Below, in pieces: positions 1 to 11,699 of a stretch of DNA of 64,000 nucleotides (its first letter is position 1; every line of letters begins with the position of its first letter). Location of the stretch: assembly GCF_040807025.1 (NCBI RefSeq), contig NC_090964.1, forward strand, positions 5,890,001 to 5,954,000, in the 5' to 3' direction. The notes under the pieces are model-generated. The model ran no database searches, was not told the DNA's origin, and saw nothing but the letters and a program-made list of their open reading frames with translations. This DNA is from Struthio camelus. Lineage: Eukaryota > Chordata > Aves > Struthioniformes > Struthionidae. Both the position numbers and the translations under genes were made by a program.

Positions 1-2513
1 GTGGTGGGCATTCTTGGGACCTAAAAGCAGCTTTTTCAGCAAATCTGATTTAAGCACTTCCCCCAAGTATTTGCTGCATACTTCTGTTGGGTCTCCTTTT
101 CAGTTGTGCCAGCGTTTGAGTTGACTCAAGTTACCCAAATTATACAAAGTTCTGCTCCAAACAAACTAACAAAAAAAAAGGTTGTTTTAAACTTGGATCG
201 TTTGTGTGGCTCAGGTCATGGTGTGAGCTGTGGCTGTGTTGTGACAGTCGCGTGGGCAATGACCTGCACATGACCGCAATGAGCGGGCAGCCTCCGGCTG
301 TACGGGTTGGGGCTGCCAGATGCCCTCGGCTCAGGCACCAGCCGAAAACGCAAATACAGCTTTTCTGCTTTGGTCTCCAGGTACTCGTGGCATGTGGCTC
401 TGGGTTTTGTTAGCTCTGGCAGAAGGCAAGTGCCGGGAAGCCACAGTATGTCTCTGTGTTAATGAGGACCACACAACTATTCAATGAGTCTGTCTAGATG
501 ATTTTTTGCAACAGTCTTGAACCCATCTCTGTTATGGGTGGAACTGAAAAAGGCCAGAAAACTGGCCCCTGGACCAGACCTGCTCTTCAGGTTTTTCAAG
601 ATATAACTCAGTCCTGGTGCTCTTTCATCGTCTCTGTCCAGGTTTAAACCCAGGCTTGGCTGAGATCCAACGTGCTGGATGCTGGTCGGTGTCCGGCTCA
701 GTTTTTTGGGGCTTGGGAGGGCTGCGGCACTGGCAGCCGGCGGAAGTGCCAGCGTGGGAGCAGCCAGCTGCCGGCAGCGAAAGGCGCCTAGCGCTTCCCC
801 AGCTGGCACGGCGCTTGCGTCCCGTAACTGCAGCCGCTTCCTTGTTCCCATTCCTGCAGGATCCATGATGCTGCCAAGTCACTTGAAGTATCTCCTGGTT
901 TCTTTGAATGATCAGATCTTCTCCGGTGCTTTTCAACCCCTTTGAACAACTTCATGACCCTGAGACTAGACCAACTCTTCCGTGATCTTTATACAGCAGT
1001 TGTTTTTCATCTTTATTCTCTGAGACCTAGGAATTATTTTCCTGCCTCTCCTGGGATTCTCCTGAGTGAACCTTCTCCATTTTTCTCCCCTTTCTGCCTG
1101 GGTTATTTTTCTTCTCCCTTGGTCTCCTTCCTCCTCTGGTTTTTCCTGCCTGCTCCCCCTTCTCTTGCCACCAAAGCTCAGCTCAGCTTTGCTAGGAAAC
1201 CCGTTCCTCTGGCAATCAGTTCTTCACGTGATCAGTTAATTCTGCTGCTCTCTAAAAATCAATTCTCTTCCCTCCCCATCTATGAAAGGTGTGTACACAT
1301 GCATAAACCCATTGGCTTCCCCTTCTCTTCATCTCCATCTCTCCTTTCCCCACCGTCCAACCAGTAGCTGGCCTGTGCTGAGAGGGCTGCAGCAGGTAGA
1401 GGTCAAACACACTCCCTCTGTTCCCTGCCTTGGAGGAAAGCTCCTCTCTGGACTTGCAAGAAAAAAAGGAAGAGAAAGCCTTGTGCAGAGTTGGACTGCG
1501 GTGAAAGGGAGCATCTGACACCTGGTGGCTTCCCCACCACCACTTCCAAATCCCTTTACAAAGCAGGATGCGGATGCTCTCAAACAAACAGCAGCATTTC
1601 CAGCACCAGCAGATGCCCATCTTCCAGCCCAGGCTCCAGTAGGCTGCTGCAGCTCAGAAAGCAAAGAATGAATATGAGCAAACAGCGCCGAGTCTGTCCA
1701 GCCTGAGGGAGACCAGTGAGCAAGGCCTGGGTGCCCAACCGCTGCAGGTAGGAGCAGTGCCAAGCCAGGGCAGCGGCTGCAGGCTGCCGAAACGGGTGCC
1801 GGTTCCCTGTCACTCAAAGGAAAGGCCTCATCTCCCTACGCTTGGGATATTTGTGCACCTATATTGACCACCTAATTCCCAATGAGAGATTGCAGGTTAG
1901 GCTGGAAGGAGAAATATTTGCTGGAGACGCAGCTGGTGCAAGCAGGAGAGAAGTCTTGGCAGCCGCGGCGCAGGCTGCATTCCTCGGCTCTAACAGTTGC
2001 AGCAGCCTTAGCGATAACTCTCCAGGGAAGGCAGTGCTGGAGGGACAGGGAAGCTGGTTTCGAAACATCGCCTCTGTAAATCGACCAAGACGGTTTCAAG
2101 TTCTTCCAAGCCACTTTCTCAGCTTCGCAGAGTTTTGTAAAATCCTGTGGATTAGACTCATTTAGAAGCAAACTGCCCTAAACTCCTGGTGAACCGAACA
2201 ATAAAGGAACAATTTACACTTCAAATAAATACAGCATTTTGGCTTTGGATCAAAACAAAGTTCAATGTTATCAATTTCATAGTGAGTCATTTTTTTTTAT
2301 ACCCAGGCGATGACTCTTATAAAATGTGCATGAGGACATTATGTAACCAGGACAGGAAGCAGGAAGCAGGCTGTATTTTTTGATGTTGCACAGAGTTATC
2401 TCCAAGACAGAGCCATTGAAGTTATTCTCTTGCCCTAAAGCCAGTACTTGTTTATGTCTATTTACAATCAAATCACATTAAACACCCACAGAGATACAGT
2501 GGATAGCACTATT
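1..2513. other. Intergenic, no gene seen
   Basis: I find no recognisable exon on either strand in this stretch. Open frames are short, overlap one another on both strands and show no family motif. An AATAAA hexamer on the + strand at 2200-2205 could be a polyadenylation signal of a gene entering from the left, but nothing else supports that. By synteny with other amniotes SRSF4 would be expected to the left of TMEM200B, and its arginine-serine repeats are not present here. Confidence 0.6.
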
Positions 2514-3250
2514 TCATGTTACCACCATATTTCCATCTCGGTACAGCCAGGGTACTCCGCATCTGCCACAGTCGAATAGAAAACCTTTATAAACTTGGAC
2601 CTGGAGCCGTCTGCTCATGGATCCAGTGACCCTCTTCCGGGTGGGATAAAAGCACAGAGTTTTGCCCTTATAATTGCAAAGAAAGTCTTGGACATCATGA
2701 GCACAGAAGGTGTCAAAAGTGGTCTTGTCCACCTGAGTCTGCAAAGCACCTATACCAATGGTTTGGAGGAGCATAACATGCCAATAGGCTAAGGGACCAA
2801 TATCCACCTCAGCTGAAGGCTCTCGGCATGGTAGAAGCAGCCCGCGCCAAGCCTCGTCCCTTCATCCCGCGTGTGCTTAACTGACACCAAGTGATGGGGT
2901 GTCACCGCCTTCACGGTGAGAAGATGGAGCTTCTGGTAGGTGCTACCGTCTGCATCTTCTTTGGAGGTTTCTAGCCCACAGGTGAGGTGGACGTTATATT
3001 TCTGTATAAGCTTTATCAGGGCACAAAGGTGGGTATATGTACGAACTGCATAAATCAGCTAATGGCATCTTCTGAGAGGAACGAGATATAGCGAAGCAAA
3101 TTCTCAGAGCACCCTTTCATCTTTCAGAGTTTTCAGCCAGAGCAGTAGCATCTGCATCCCTTTAAGAAGACACGTCTGGATAAGATCATCTGCCCTTTGC
3201 TCTGAAACAGGGTTTAAAATAGGACACTTCCCCTTCAAAGAGGCAGTTTT
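2514..3250 (-). pseudogene. Decayed unidentified coding sequence
   Basis: Read on the minus strand, one frame running from about 3250 to 2792 gives protein-like sequence interrupted only by a TGA and a TAG (the TAG is at 3059-3061). The clean part (3058-2792, 89 codons) includes the run HLTCGLETSKEDADG and then TVKAVTPHHLVSVKHTRDEG. Sense then continues in another frame from about 2810 to the stop at 2514, with runs such as DKTTFDTFCAHDVQDFLCNY and YKGFLFDCGRCGVPW. The composition is balanced and unlike the low-complexity shadows elsewhere in the window. I do not recognise the family. The CxxC in the last run and the alternating beta-like pattern might suggest a small zinc-binding or OB-like fold, but that is a guess. 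Two nonsense codons and one frame change in a single uninterrupted block suggest a retro-copied pseudogene. An alternative is two exons of an unknown gene, with the frame change at an intron. Confidence 0.45.
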
Positions 3251-6200
3251 GTTTAGCAATAAAATAGATTAATTACTGGAGGGGATAAAGAAAACAGTCT
3301 TCCGTTGATCCTGCGGTATAAAACCTGTTATGGCAGGGATGCTCTCCAAACCTACCTCCAGATATAATGGACTATTTTACCTCCCATTGCCCTCTTCACA
3401 CTCTTCTTCTCTCAGGCAACAGCCAAACTGCTTTGGCCTGCAAAGGACCATCTTGTACTGCTTTTCCCCGGTTTCATGAGGTAGAACAACAATTCAGGTG
3501 GCAGTATGGCAGCATCGGACATGCGGATCGGTCACCTCGCGTCTGCGGGGAGAGGATAAGGATTCAGCAGGGCAGCGAAGCAGCGAGGCGACGATGTTGT
3601 GTTAGTGCCCCATTAAGATGGGAATGATATGGGAGATCTCCATCATCAAAAGGTTCGTTCAGGTGGAGACCTGTCTGCTGGTAGCTATATTGCTAGAGCA
3701 TCAACTGCTCCGTTCAAGGGCGGGTAAGGACAAGAGTGTGTGCAATCTGCTGCCATCCCTTCACCCTGAACCGTGAAGGAGAGAGGAAATGCAATAGGAC
3801 AGATTTTCTGTGATCTGGTATGGTCCAGAGAGATTTACAGGCCAGTGTAAGTATGATGCATTGTAACTAGCATCTGTCCTCCAGAAGTTAAACATCTCGT
3901 TGGAGTCATCCCAGCTCCTGCGCTGGTCAAGGGAGGAGAGCCCAGCAACTGCAGGAATTAATCAATCCCCCTTCTCATGCCCAGCTGTCTCAGGATGAGG
4001 TATGTGGAGCTGCTGACTTTCCTCTTAAATCTAGGGAGAGCTCAGGGGAGAGTTTAGACATCTGACTTTCAGGCGGCTGAGGTCAGATGCAATGAGTTCC
4101 CTCAGGAACACATTGCATGTGTTCTTATAATCACATGGCGGGATTCTCCTCTGCTCTCCTCTTTCCTTATGGCTGGCTGCATAAGACATCAAAGTGTAAT
4201 TAACCTAGAAAGGCTCTTCCAGGGTTCAGCAAATAGTGATTAATTTTAGGGGACGCGGCCATGAGACTCCGATTGTCCTGGGGAGGTGAGGTGCGTCCCG
4301 TTCTGTGCATTGGGCACGCTTGCCTTTCAGGGCCATCTAGTTCTCTGCTGCTCAGATCAGCTCAGTGTGAACCACCTGATGGAAAAAAAATCAATAGTTG
4401 CACGTGAGATCAAGAAATAGTCCCAGAAGAAAGAAAAAAAAACCCCACTGATACCCCTATAGGAGCTTAGGTTCAGCAGAACTCACAAAGCCACCGCGTG
4501 AGCCCTTGGCAGTGCTAATTATTTTCATGCCTGTTAGAGCTGCATGTGTAATTGCTCTAACATCTGTTAGCAAGGTTAGCGGATTGCTCTCCCAAACGGC
4601 ACCTCCTCCCTTCCCTGTTTTTCATCTAGATACGGTCGTTTGGAGACCTGATCCAATTTTTCTATTTAATGCGGTGTCAAAGATTTTTGCTAAGCAGATG
4701 GTCCCTTTACCCTGGACTGTTCAAGGGTGAGAGGGGAACCCCTTTTATACCATTCAGACACCAAAAGAGCTTGCACCATTGCCTTGGTAGAAGTGCAGCG
4801 TCTGTAAGTCTCTTCATTTATTTCTTATCCAGAAAATCACTACAAATTTCAAATTATCTCTAGAAAGACAACAGCGCATTGAGGAAAGGAACACTCTGAC
4901 AGCTGGAGTTCCCTCTCAGTACTGGATCATTTCTTCCTAGAAATTGCTACTCTCATTAGCTCCCTTAAAGCATGTTTCAGTCCAGGAAATTTGTCCATCT
5001 GCGATCCAGATCTTTGTACTTACTTGCTCAGGGCTAGAGCTGAGGCCCGGGTTGCTGGAGCTGCTCTTCAGCTGCTATGTAATTAGTTCCTGAGTCCCTT
5101 CTTCCTCACTGCTGGAGTGGAATTCTGGATCTACATGAATTAATGATAAAGATCTCAGCCATGGCCCCCTCACAATGCAAATTATGCCACAGCCAAGCAG
5201 ACCTTCAAACCTAGGCCTTCAAGCTCCTGCATGGGCCAAGGAGACTAAGGTTTGCCCTGGGAGCTGACCGGGTGGCAACCGCATCTGGTAGGCTTGCTAG
5301 GGAATCCCCTCCCTTGCTCAGTGACCTTCCCAGGAACCTGACCCTACCTGCCCTGCAGTCCCTGCCTCTGTCCCTGCCCTCACCTCATTGTACATTGTCT
5401 CCTGTTCTCCATTTCTTCTCTGGTTTTGGCACCTAGTCCTAATTTGGTTGTATCTCCTAGGCCCAGCTATCCATGCCTGGGTCTCAATCTCCAGACGACT
5501 GCCCTTACATGGGAGCAGGAGCAAATGGTTCCCATGGGTCAGATGTCTCCTGGAATGGATCATCTCTGAGCTGCGACCACTGAGCTCTGCTGGGCCTCCA
5601 ACATGTGCCACAGTAAGAAGGAAAGATGCTGCTTTTGTTTTTCTAATTGCAACCCCCAGAGATGCACTTAGAACTGAGATTAACTCCTTGACAGGTTTCA
5701 GCTAATAATCACACTCCGGTCTGCCTGCAAATATAATCAGTGGTAAATGCACAGATGTAATAACACCAGAGAAGAGAAGAGGTGCAATTTAGCAGCTCTA
5801 GAAAAGCCCGCAAAGAATCAGCTTTCTTCAGACTATTGGTCCTCAGGGAACACTAGCACATGCAATATTCAGTGGGACATGGAAATCAACAAGGAACGAG
5901 CCATAAATATCTCCTGGAAAAATTACTGATGGAGATTATGAACCTGAAAATGATGAGACGCCTAGAGAGCCTCCTCCATGAGCAGGGGCTTGAGGGACTG
6001 AGTGTTTAGAGAGGAGTGAGGGGCTGGGGACACCAAAGAGCCGTACGGAAAAGTGAGGAGAACCGAGGGCTTGTTTGAGGGCTTCCATCCCTTTGGTGAC
6101 AGCAGGCAGGAGGCAAATTTTAAAAGAGGAAGAAGAAAAAGAGATGTGAAAGAACCATCCCAGCATGGAGAGCCAGGGGACAGCTGTGGGGCAGGATTCA

Positions 6201-9200
6201 GGGAAGGCTGGAGTTGAGCGGACAAAGCTGCTGCAAGGGTTGAGAAGCAAAGTCCAGCAGGTAACGGAGACCCAAGGAGCCTGTCCCTCTCTATCGACCA
6301 CAGAAGGGTGACTATGGCCTTATTTTAATTCCCCGCAGTCCATGCTTAAGGTGGGAGGAACCCATAGCGCTTACCCGAAACTCATCAGCATTTCAGACAG
6401 CGTGAAGGCTCCTGAGCCCTGCAGGCTTCCTCAAGAGCAGGAGAGGCAGGAGGGCAGCGTGCGCGCGTCGTTAGGCTCTTTTCCAGAGGAATGCAATGCA
6501 TAGCTAATCTCATTACAATATTTTCCATAACAGTACAACGCTGACATAATTATTACAGGATTTTCCGTTAGCCGTTATATAATTGAAAACTTGCCGGGGA
6601 GAATAGTGTCAGGTTGCCTCAACGAAAGTGTCCTGACAGATCTGGGAAATGCTTTCTGCTGGGTGCTTTCTTTTTTCTTTTCAAGGCCTTTCTTTAGGCA
6701 GCCCTTTTCCCCTTCCAGCCCGAAGCTCCCCAGTGCCGCCATCCCGCCCCTGTAGTTTCTTGTTGTTTCTAATCGGTAGACCTGCCAGTCCTGGCTTTCT
6801 TTGGCGTGGTTTTCTCCGCTGCTCAGCTGTTAGGTGACCATAAAACATCTTCATTTCTGAAATCAGCTCAGCTTAATCCTCTCCAGGGGAGTTATTGCCA
6901 GCAGTTTTCATGGTTGTCATTGCCTTTACGCTGAAGAAGCCGAAGGCCTTTGAGCTGTGACCCTCTCCAGCGGTGTTTGCAGCGAGTGAATCAGGTGGCG
7001 GTGCCACGCGTGCAGTATTCCTCCATGCTTATAGATTGCCCATTCACGCCAGGATTGCAGCGGGCTTTGCTCGGTGTCCTCTGGCCTATAGAGCAGAGAG
7101 AACTGATGTGCAAAACTCATGCGATTGCTCTAACACCTGTGGGAAGCACTGGGAGAAGAGCCACCTGATGCTCTTTGAATAAGCATGAGAGTCCCTGCCT
7201 GTGAGCACCTCGCGCGTTCACAAGAACTGCGAATACGCCAGTTCTCAAAAGGTGGCGACGCCACTGTTGGGGGCTCCTGGGGCCTCAACCAGGTGCTCCT
7301 GGGCCACGCGAGGTGGTGTGAGCTCCCTGCTGGGATCCCCTGTGCCGCAGCTGGGGCTGGAGCAGGCGTCCTCCCTGCAAGAAGAGACAGGCCCATCTAG
7401 GGCGGACGTGCAGGTCCTGCACACGCCTAAGTTTCCACCTCACCCCTGCTCCCACCATGCCAGAATTTGGGAAGCTTATGGAGGGGGGAGGCCCTATGCA
7501 AAGAAGCTAAAAGTTCTCAGCAGAACACAGGAACTCGGGTTAGTTCACCTCCTGCTTTTCCACGCGTTGCGTGCACTTGCGTACGCCTTCCTCACCTCTG
7601 CTCTGTCTCGTTGGCCCGAGTAGCCAAGTCATTTCTAGTGAGGCTGTTGGTGACGAGGGGGAAAAACTTGCCTGAAGCCAAGAAACTTCAGCCAAGGACT
7701 TTGAAGCTTACCGGAGTCCGGTGACAAGGAGTTGTAATTGAAAGGGTCGGGCAATTTTAATTGCAAACAGCGTTACTGGCTTTGCTTGCGTCTCCGCTGC
7801 TTACAAAAGCGAACCCCGTGCTGCCGCTATTGTGTGTGCTCTCCATCCGGCTCCACCACCACAGCGTCCAAATCTGTCCCAAGCACCCGTGAGCTCACAG
7901 CAGCCGCTCCCCACGTCTGCAGAAGGACGGTTGGCCCTTATCCCTTTGCCGTGGTGGAGAACCAAAGTACGCAGCGCGTTCTGCTGCTTTCGGGGATGGG
8001 AGCTGTGCAGCAAACCCTTCAGGGACGGAGCTGAGACCCCCCAGCTCTGGATCCCCACCGACCTGCTTGCTGCAGGGTGCTGCCACCTCGGAGCGGGTGC
8101 CCTCGCAGGACGCTCTCGGAGCTGCACGCCGGGCCGGGGGCAGGCGCAGGCCCCACGGGCTCCGGCACGGCTGCTCTCTGGGAACAGCAGTGACTGCCGG
8201 CTGGAAGAGTGCCTCACCTCTGGAATGTTTTGTGTCATTTATTCCTGGGTTTTTCGCAGCTCTTTTGGAGGGAAATGCTGAGGCCATGTTTGCGTTGGGT
8301 TAGAAAGAGCTCCGTGCAAACGCTCTCAGCAGGAGGAGGCAGGTTTGCCTTGCAAGCCTGCTCGTTAGCTTCTGCATATGTGGTTCATTACGCAGAAAGA
8401 AGGGCAGGAGGCTGGTGGGGGTAGAGAAAGAGTGTGTGTGTCTGTGCGGTGCAAACTATTCCGGTTGCCGCAAGCAGTAATGATTGCCATATGGAGCAAC
8501 GTGTCTGTGGAAGACTTGACTTGCTGGGAATGGGCAAGAGCCTAATCCTCAGGGTGGGTTTGAGCTGCAAAACAGTCACGCGGGTGGGCACCTCTTCCCC
8601 TGCGCGTGGGAGCCTGGGAACGCGTGCGGAGCTGCTGGTTCAGGGATGGTCAGCCCCATCTCCAGGAGGAGGCGAAGAGAGTTTTGTCCAGCCGTGGGTG
8701 GCAAGCCCAGGGCAAGGCACGGTCCTCCTCTAAATCACATCGGCGAGGGAGCGTAGCTGGAACCGCCTCGGGCAGCGCGGAGTGCGCTTCCTGGCCCCCG
8801 CGCGGGAAATCTGCGGCCGGTGGGGCCGGACCCCGGCTGGGCAGGACTGTGCTCCGGACCCCCCTTCCTCGTACATGTGCTGGTTGTCATTAACCCCCGG
8901 TACCGACCGCTCTCATTCCTTTCATTTCTGAGCAATTTGCTTTGTTTAGAGCTCAGCCAACAGGAGGAAATGTATTAACTGCCCTGAAATAAGTGTCTGG
9001 AGAGGCACCAGCTCCTGACTTAGAGACCATAGAGGAGGCTGAGGTTGGTACCTGAAGAGCTGCAGGGCTGAGGGAGCTCACCAGAAAGGAGAAAGAGCTG
9101 GCTTAATCCATCACACTCCTCTTTTTTTTTTTTTCTTTTTCTTTCTTTCTTTCTTATTTTTAAGGTGAAAAATCGTTCACTGTAAAAATCTTGACTTTAA

Positions 9201-10830
9201 TCTTAATTGCAGCCTTTAGCAAGGAGATGCTCTGGGGTAGCAGGCTCACTGCCAGGGGAATGATTTGCCACTCTGGCGGCCTGAAATTGCATATTTCTGG
9301 ATCATTTATCATCCACTTACTGCCAGCAGTCCTTGCAGCTGCTCTCCCGAATGGGCAGCAAGGAAGGCAGAAGGTGGGAGAAGGTGGTTGCACAAATGCA
9401 AGCGGCTCGCAAGGGCATTAGCACAGCGGGGTGTGAAAAGAGACGTCCAACCTGCCTGTCTTGCCCATGGTCCTGAGCGAAACTTTAGCTACCTGCGCAG
9501 GGAAAGACCTTGCAGTTGCAGGTCCTAAACCATCCTACTTTATTCACAAGCTAACCACCTGTCCCTGGAGTCCTCTTGCTCCGGCAGTTTTACCTGGGTA
9601 AGCTCCAACGGTCGGCTTCATTTATCTGGCCTACGTTAAGTGGCTGGCGGGTTGCATTATTTTTAAGTGCATGATGTTCTTCCAAAATTCATCTTCATCG
9701 GGATGACACGTAGCAGAGAGAGTTCCCGCCAGCTGCGCTGGCCAGAAAGGCAGCTGGTGACGGAGCAAAGAGGGCAGGTGCTCCTGGCAGTTGGCGTATC
9801 CAGAGGCAGTCGGGATAACCACGGCAGGCAGGAGGGTATCCGATGGCTGCTCCTAACTCTCTCCAGGCCATTCTTTGTCCTTGGAGCTGTTCCTTCCCCT
9901 ACCTGTGGCTTTGTCACGTAAAACCCCTTTTCAGAGGGAACGGCTCCTTCTGGCTTGTGTTTCTTTGGCTTGGCAATGCCAGCTGTGTCCTTGCCTTGCT
10001 GGCCATCGGGCGCCAACGCAGACTGTCCCACGGGATGTCTATGGCTAACTAGGGCATCGGGAGAGGGATACCAGTGTCAAAGTCAGTCTGCTTCCTGCCG
10101 GTCACTGGTTCCCAAAGTACAATCTGGAGCAAATCTTGATGCAGCTCTGCAGGTGAGCTGCGCGCTTTAGCAGAGCTCTTGGTGAAAGCCCGATGGATGA
10201 TCATGTCCGTAGTGGATCTGGAGAGCTGGCAGTAGCGAGACGTTGCAGAATCCCGGAGTAGCGTTTCCTAGTGATCCCTCCCAGCAGCGCGTCCTCTGCC
10301 CTGCGGTCACTGCTGTGTATGCTAACATGTCGGCACTGTGGGTTTTCCCGATAACAAAGACGAAGCTGAAGCTTTTGCTATGAGGAATTGTGTTATTACA
10401 GCTTCTCTTGACTGGCTTTTTCTTGTACCCCATCAGCTGTGGGTCTGACTGCTTTTGGCATCACAGAAAACAGTATATTGAAGGTCCATAACTGTTGCTA
10501 ACATATTGCAGCTGAAGTCAAAACACATTCCCCCGTTATATCTTGAGAGGGTCGGGGGAAATCCAGTGAAAAACTTTCCACTCTACTGAAAAATAAATAA
10601 GCAAGTGCAATTATTAGCCAGGGCATCTCCATTTCTGAGTAGCGTAAGCAGGGGGTCAGCGGAGCCGGGAAGCTGGGGATGCTCTGGGCCCCCAGGCCGG
10701 GATAACCCGAGAAACAGCCCCAAGGAGCCCTCAACCCTCGCCTCCCCGTGCGGGTTACATTAGCATTTCCCGAGGGCTAAACTGGCTTTTCCCGGGGTTT
10801 AGGAAGCGATTGGGTCTTCCAGAAGTGAGA
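3251..10830. other. Intergenic, no gene seen
   Basis: No exon with recognisable protein content was found. AT-rich islands at about 4,190-4,245, 4,505-4,590 and 6,480-6,600 carry homeodomain-like TAATTA and ATTA cores in an otherwise G+C-rich setting. They look like possible conserved non-coding elements, which only a multi-species alignment could confirm. A polypyrimidine microsatellite lies at 9,121-9,155. Confidence 0.5.
9121..9155 (+). repeat. Polypyrimidine T/TTTC microsatellite
   Basis: An uninterrupted pyrimidine tract begins as poly-T and passes into TTTC repeats. It is a simple repeat with no associated gene. Confidence 0.9.
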
Positions 10831-10849
10831 GCAACCTCAGAGAGCGAAA

Positions 10850-11500
10850 TGAGGGGTCTGAGCGTGCGGCACGGGAGAGGCAACGGCGACTATTTCAGCA
10901 GCGGGGCCGGGGTCGGAGGCTGAGCCCCCCGCCGCATCCCCCGTGCCGCCGACCTCCCCTGCTGCGCCCCGCGCCGGCCAGAGCCCCCCAGCTTTATCCA
11001 GCCCTGCAAGCCATGGGGAGACGCCGTAAGGCGCAGAAGCCCCTCGGCCCGGCTCTCCCCCCAACCCAGGCTGCATCACGGAAAAAAACGCTCGCAAGGC
11101 TGCAGCCGAGGTCGCTGGCACGGCGCCGCCGAGCCGCTCGGCCGCCGCTCGCCCCCGGGGGACGGGCTGGGAACCGGCGCCGAGCTCCTCCTCCGGCCTG
11201 GCCTCCACGGCGAGGAGGGGGCCGCTGCTGGACGGGCCGCTGCCCCCGGGGCTGCCCCAGCGGCCGGGGCAGACGGGACACGGCCCGCGCCGGGAAGCGA
11301 CGCCGTCGCTGTGCTTCGCAGCGGCAAAGCGCCTTCTCCTCGGCCAGAACCCTCCCGCCCTCCCAATCCAAGACCCCCCGGCAAGAGGGAGTCCTGCCGT
11401 GTCCCCCCTGCCCGGGCCAGAGCCCCGCGGCTCCGGCGCCTGCTGCGTCGCAGGGACAGCACGGCCGCCCGGCCCCTTTGGCTTAATTCATCCAGCAGCG
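10850..11500. promoter_or_regulatory. CpG-island-like patch
   Basis: This stretch is very rich in G+C and in CpG dinucleotides compared with the sequence on both sides. It supports open frames on both strands (for example an arginine- and proline-rich + frame at 11,013-11,486), which are expected by chance in such composition. It could be a promoter of an unannotated or non-coding transcript, or a distal TMEM200B promoter about 8 kb upstream of the main island. No TATA box or exon was identified. Confidence 0.4.
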
Positions 11501-11699
11501 CTAACAAGGACTAGTCCTGCTTGCTGTTTGCTCTCTCCTGAGCCAGCAAACGAACGGCCTTTGCCCGCAGGAGTCGAGATGAGACCACGGTGGCTCCGGC
11601 CCCTACCCCGGCCCTCGCCGGACGAGCAGAGCGGAGGGGTCCCCGGCGACATGACTTCTGTGCTTGTAGGTGAAGGCACCAAATAGTCCCTCTCGTCAC

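Noticed and set aside
11013-11486. Arginine-rich plus-strand frame starting MGRRRKAQK
   Set aside because: CpG-island composition gives open frames on both strands; no family similarity.
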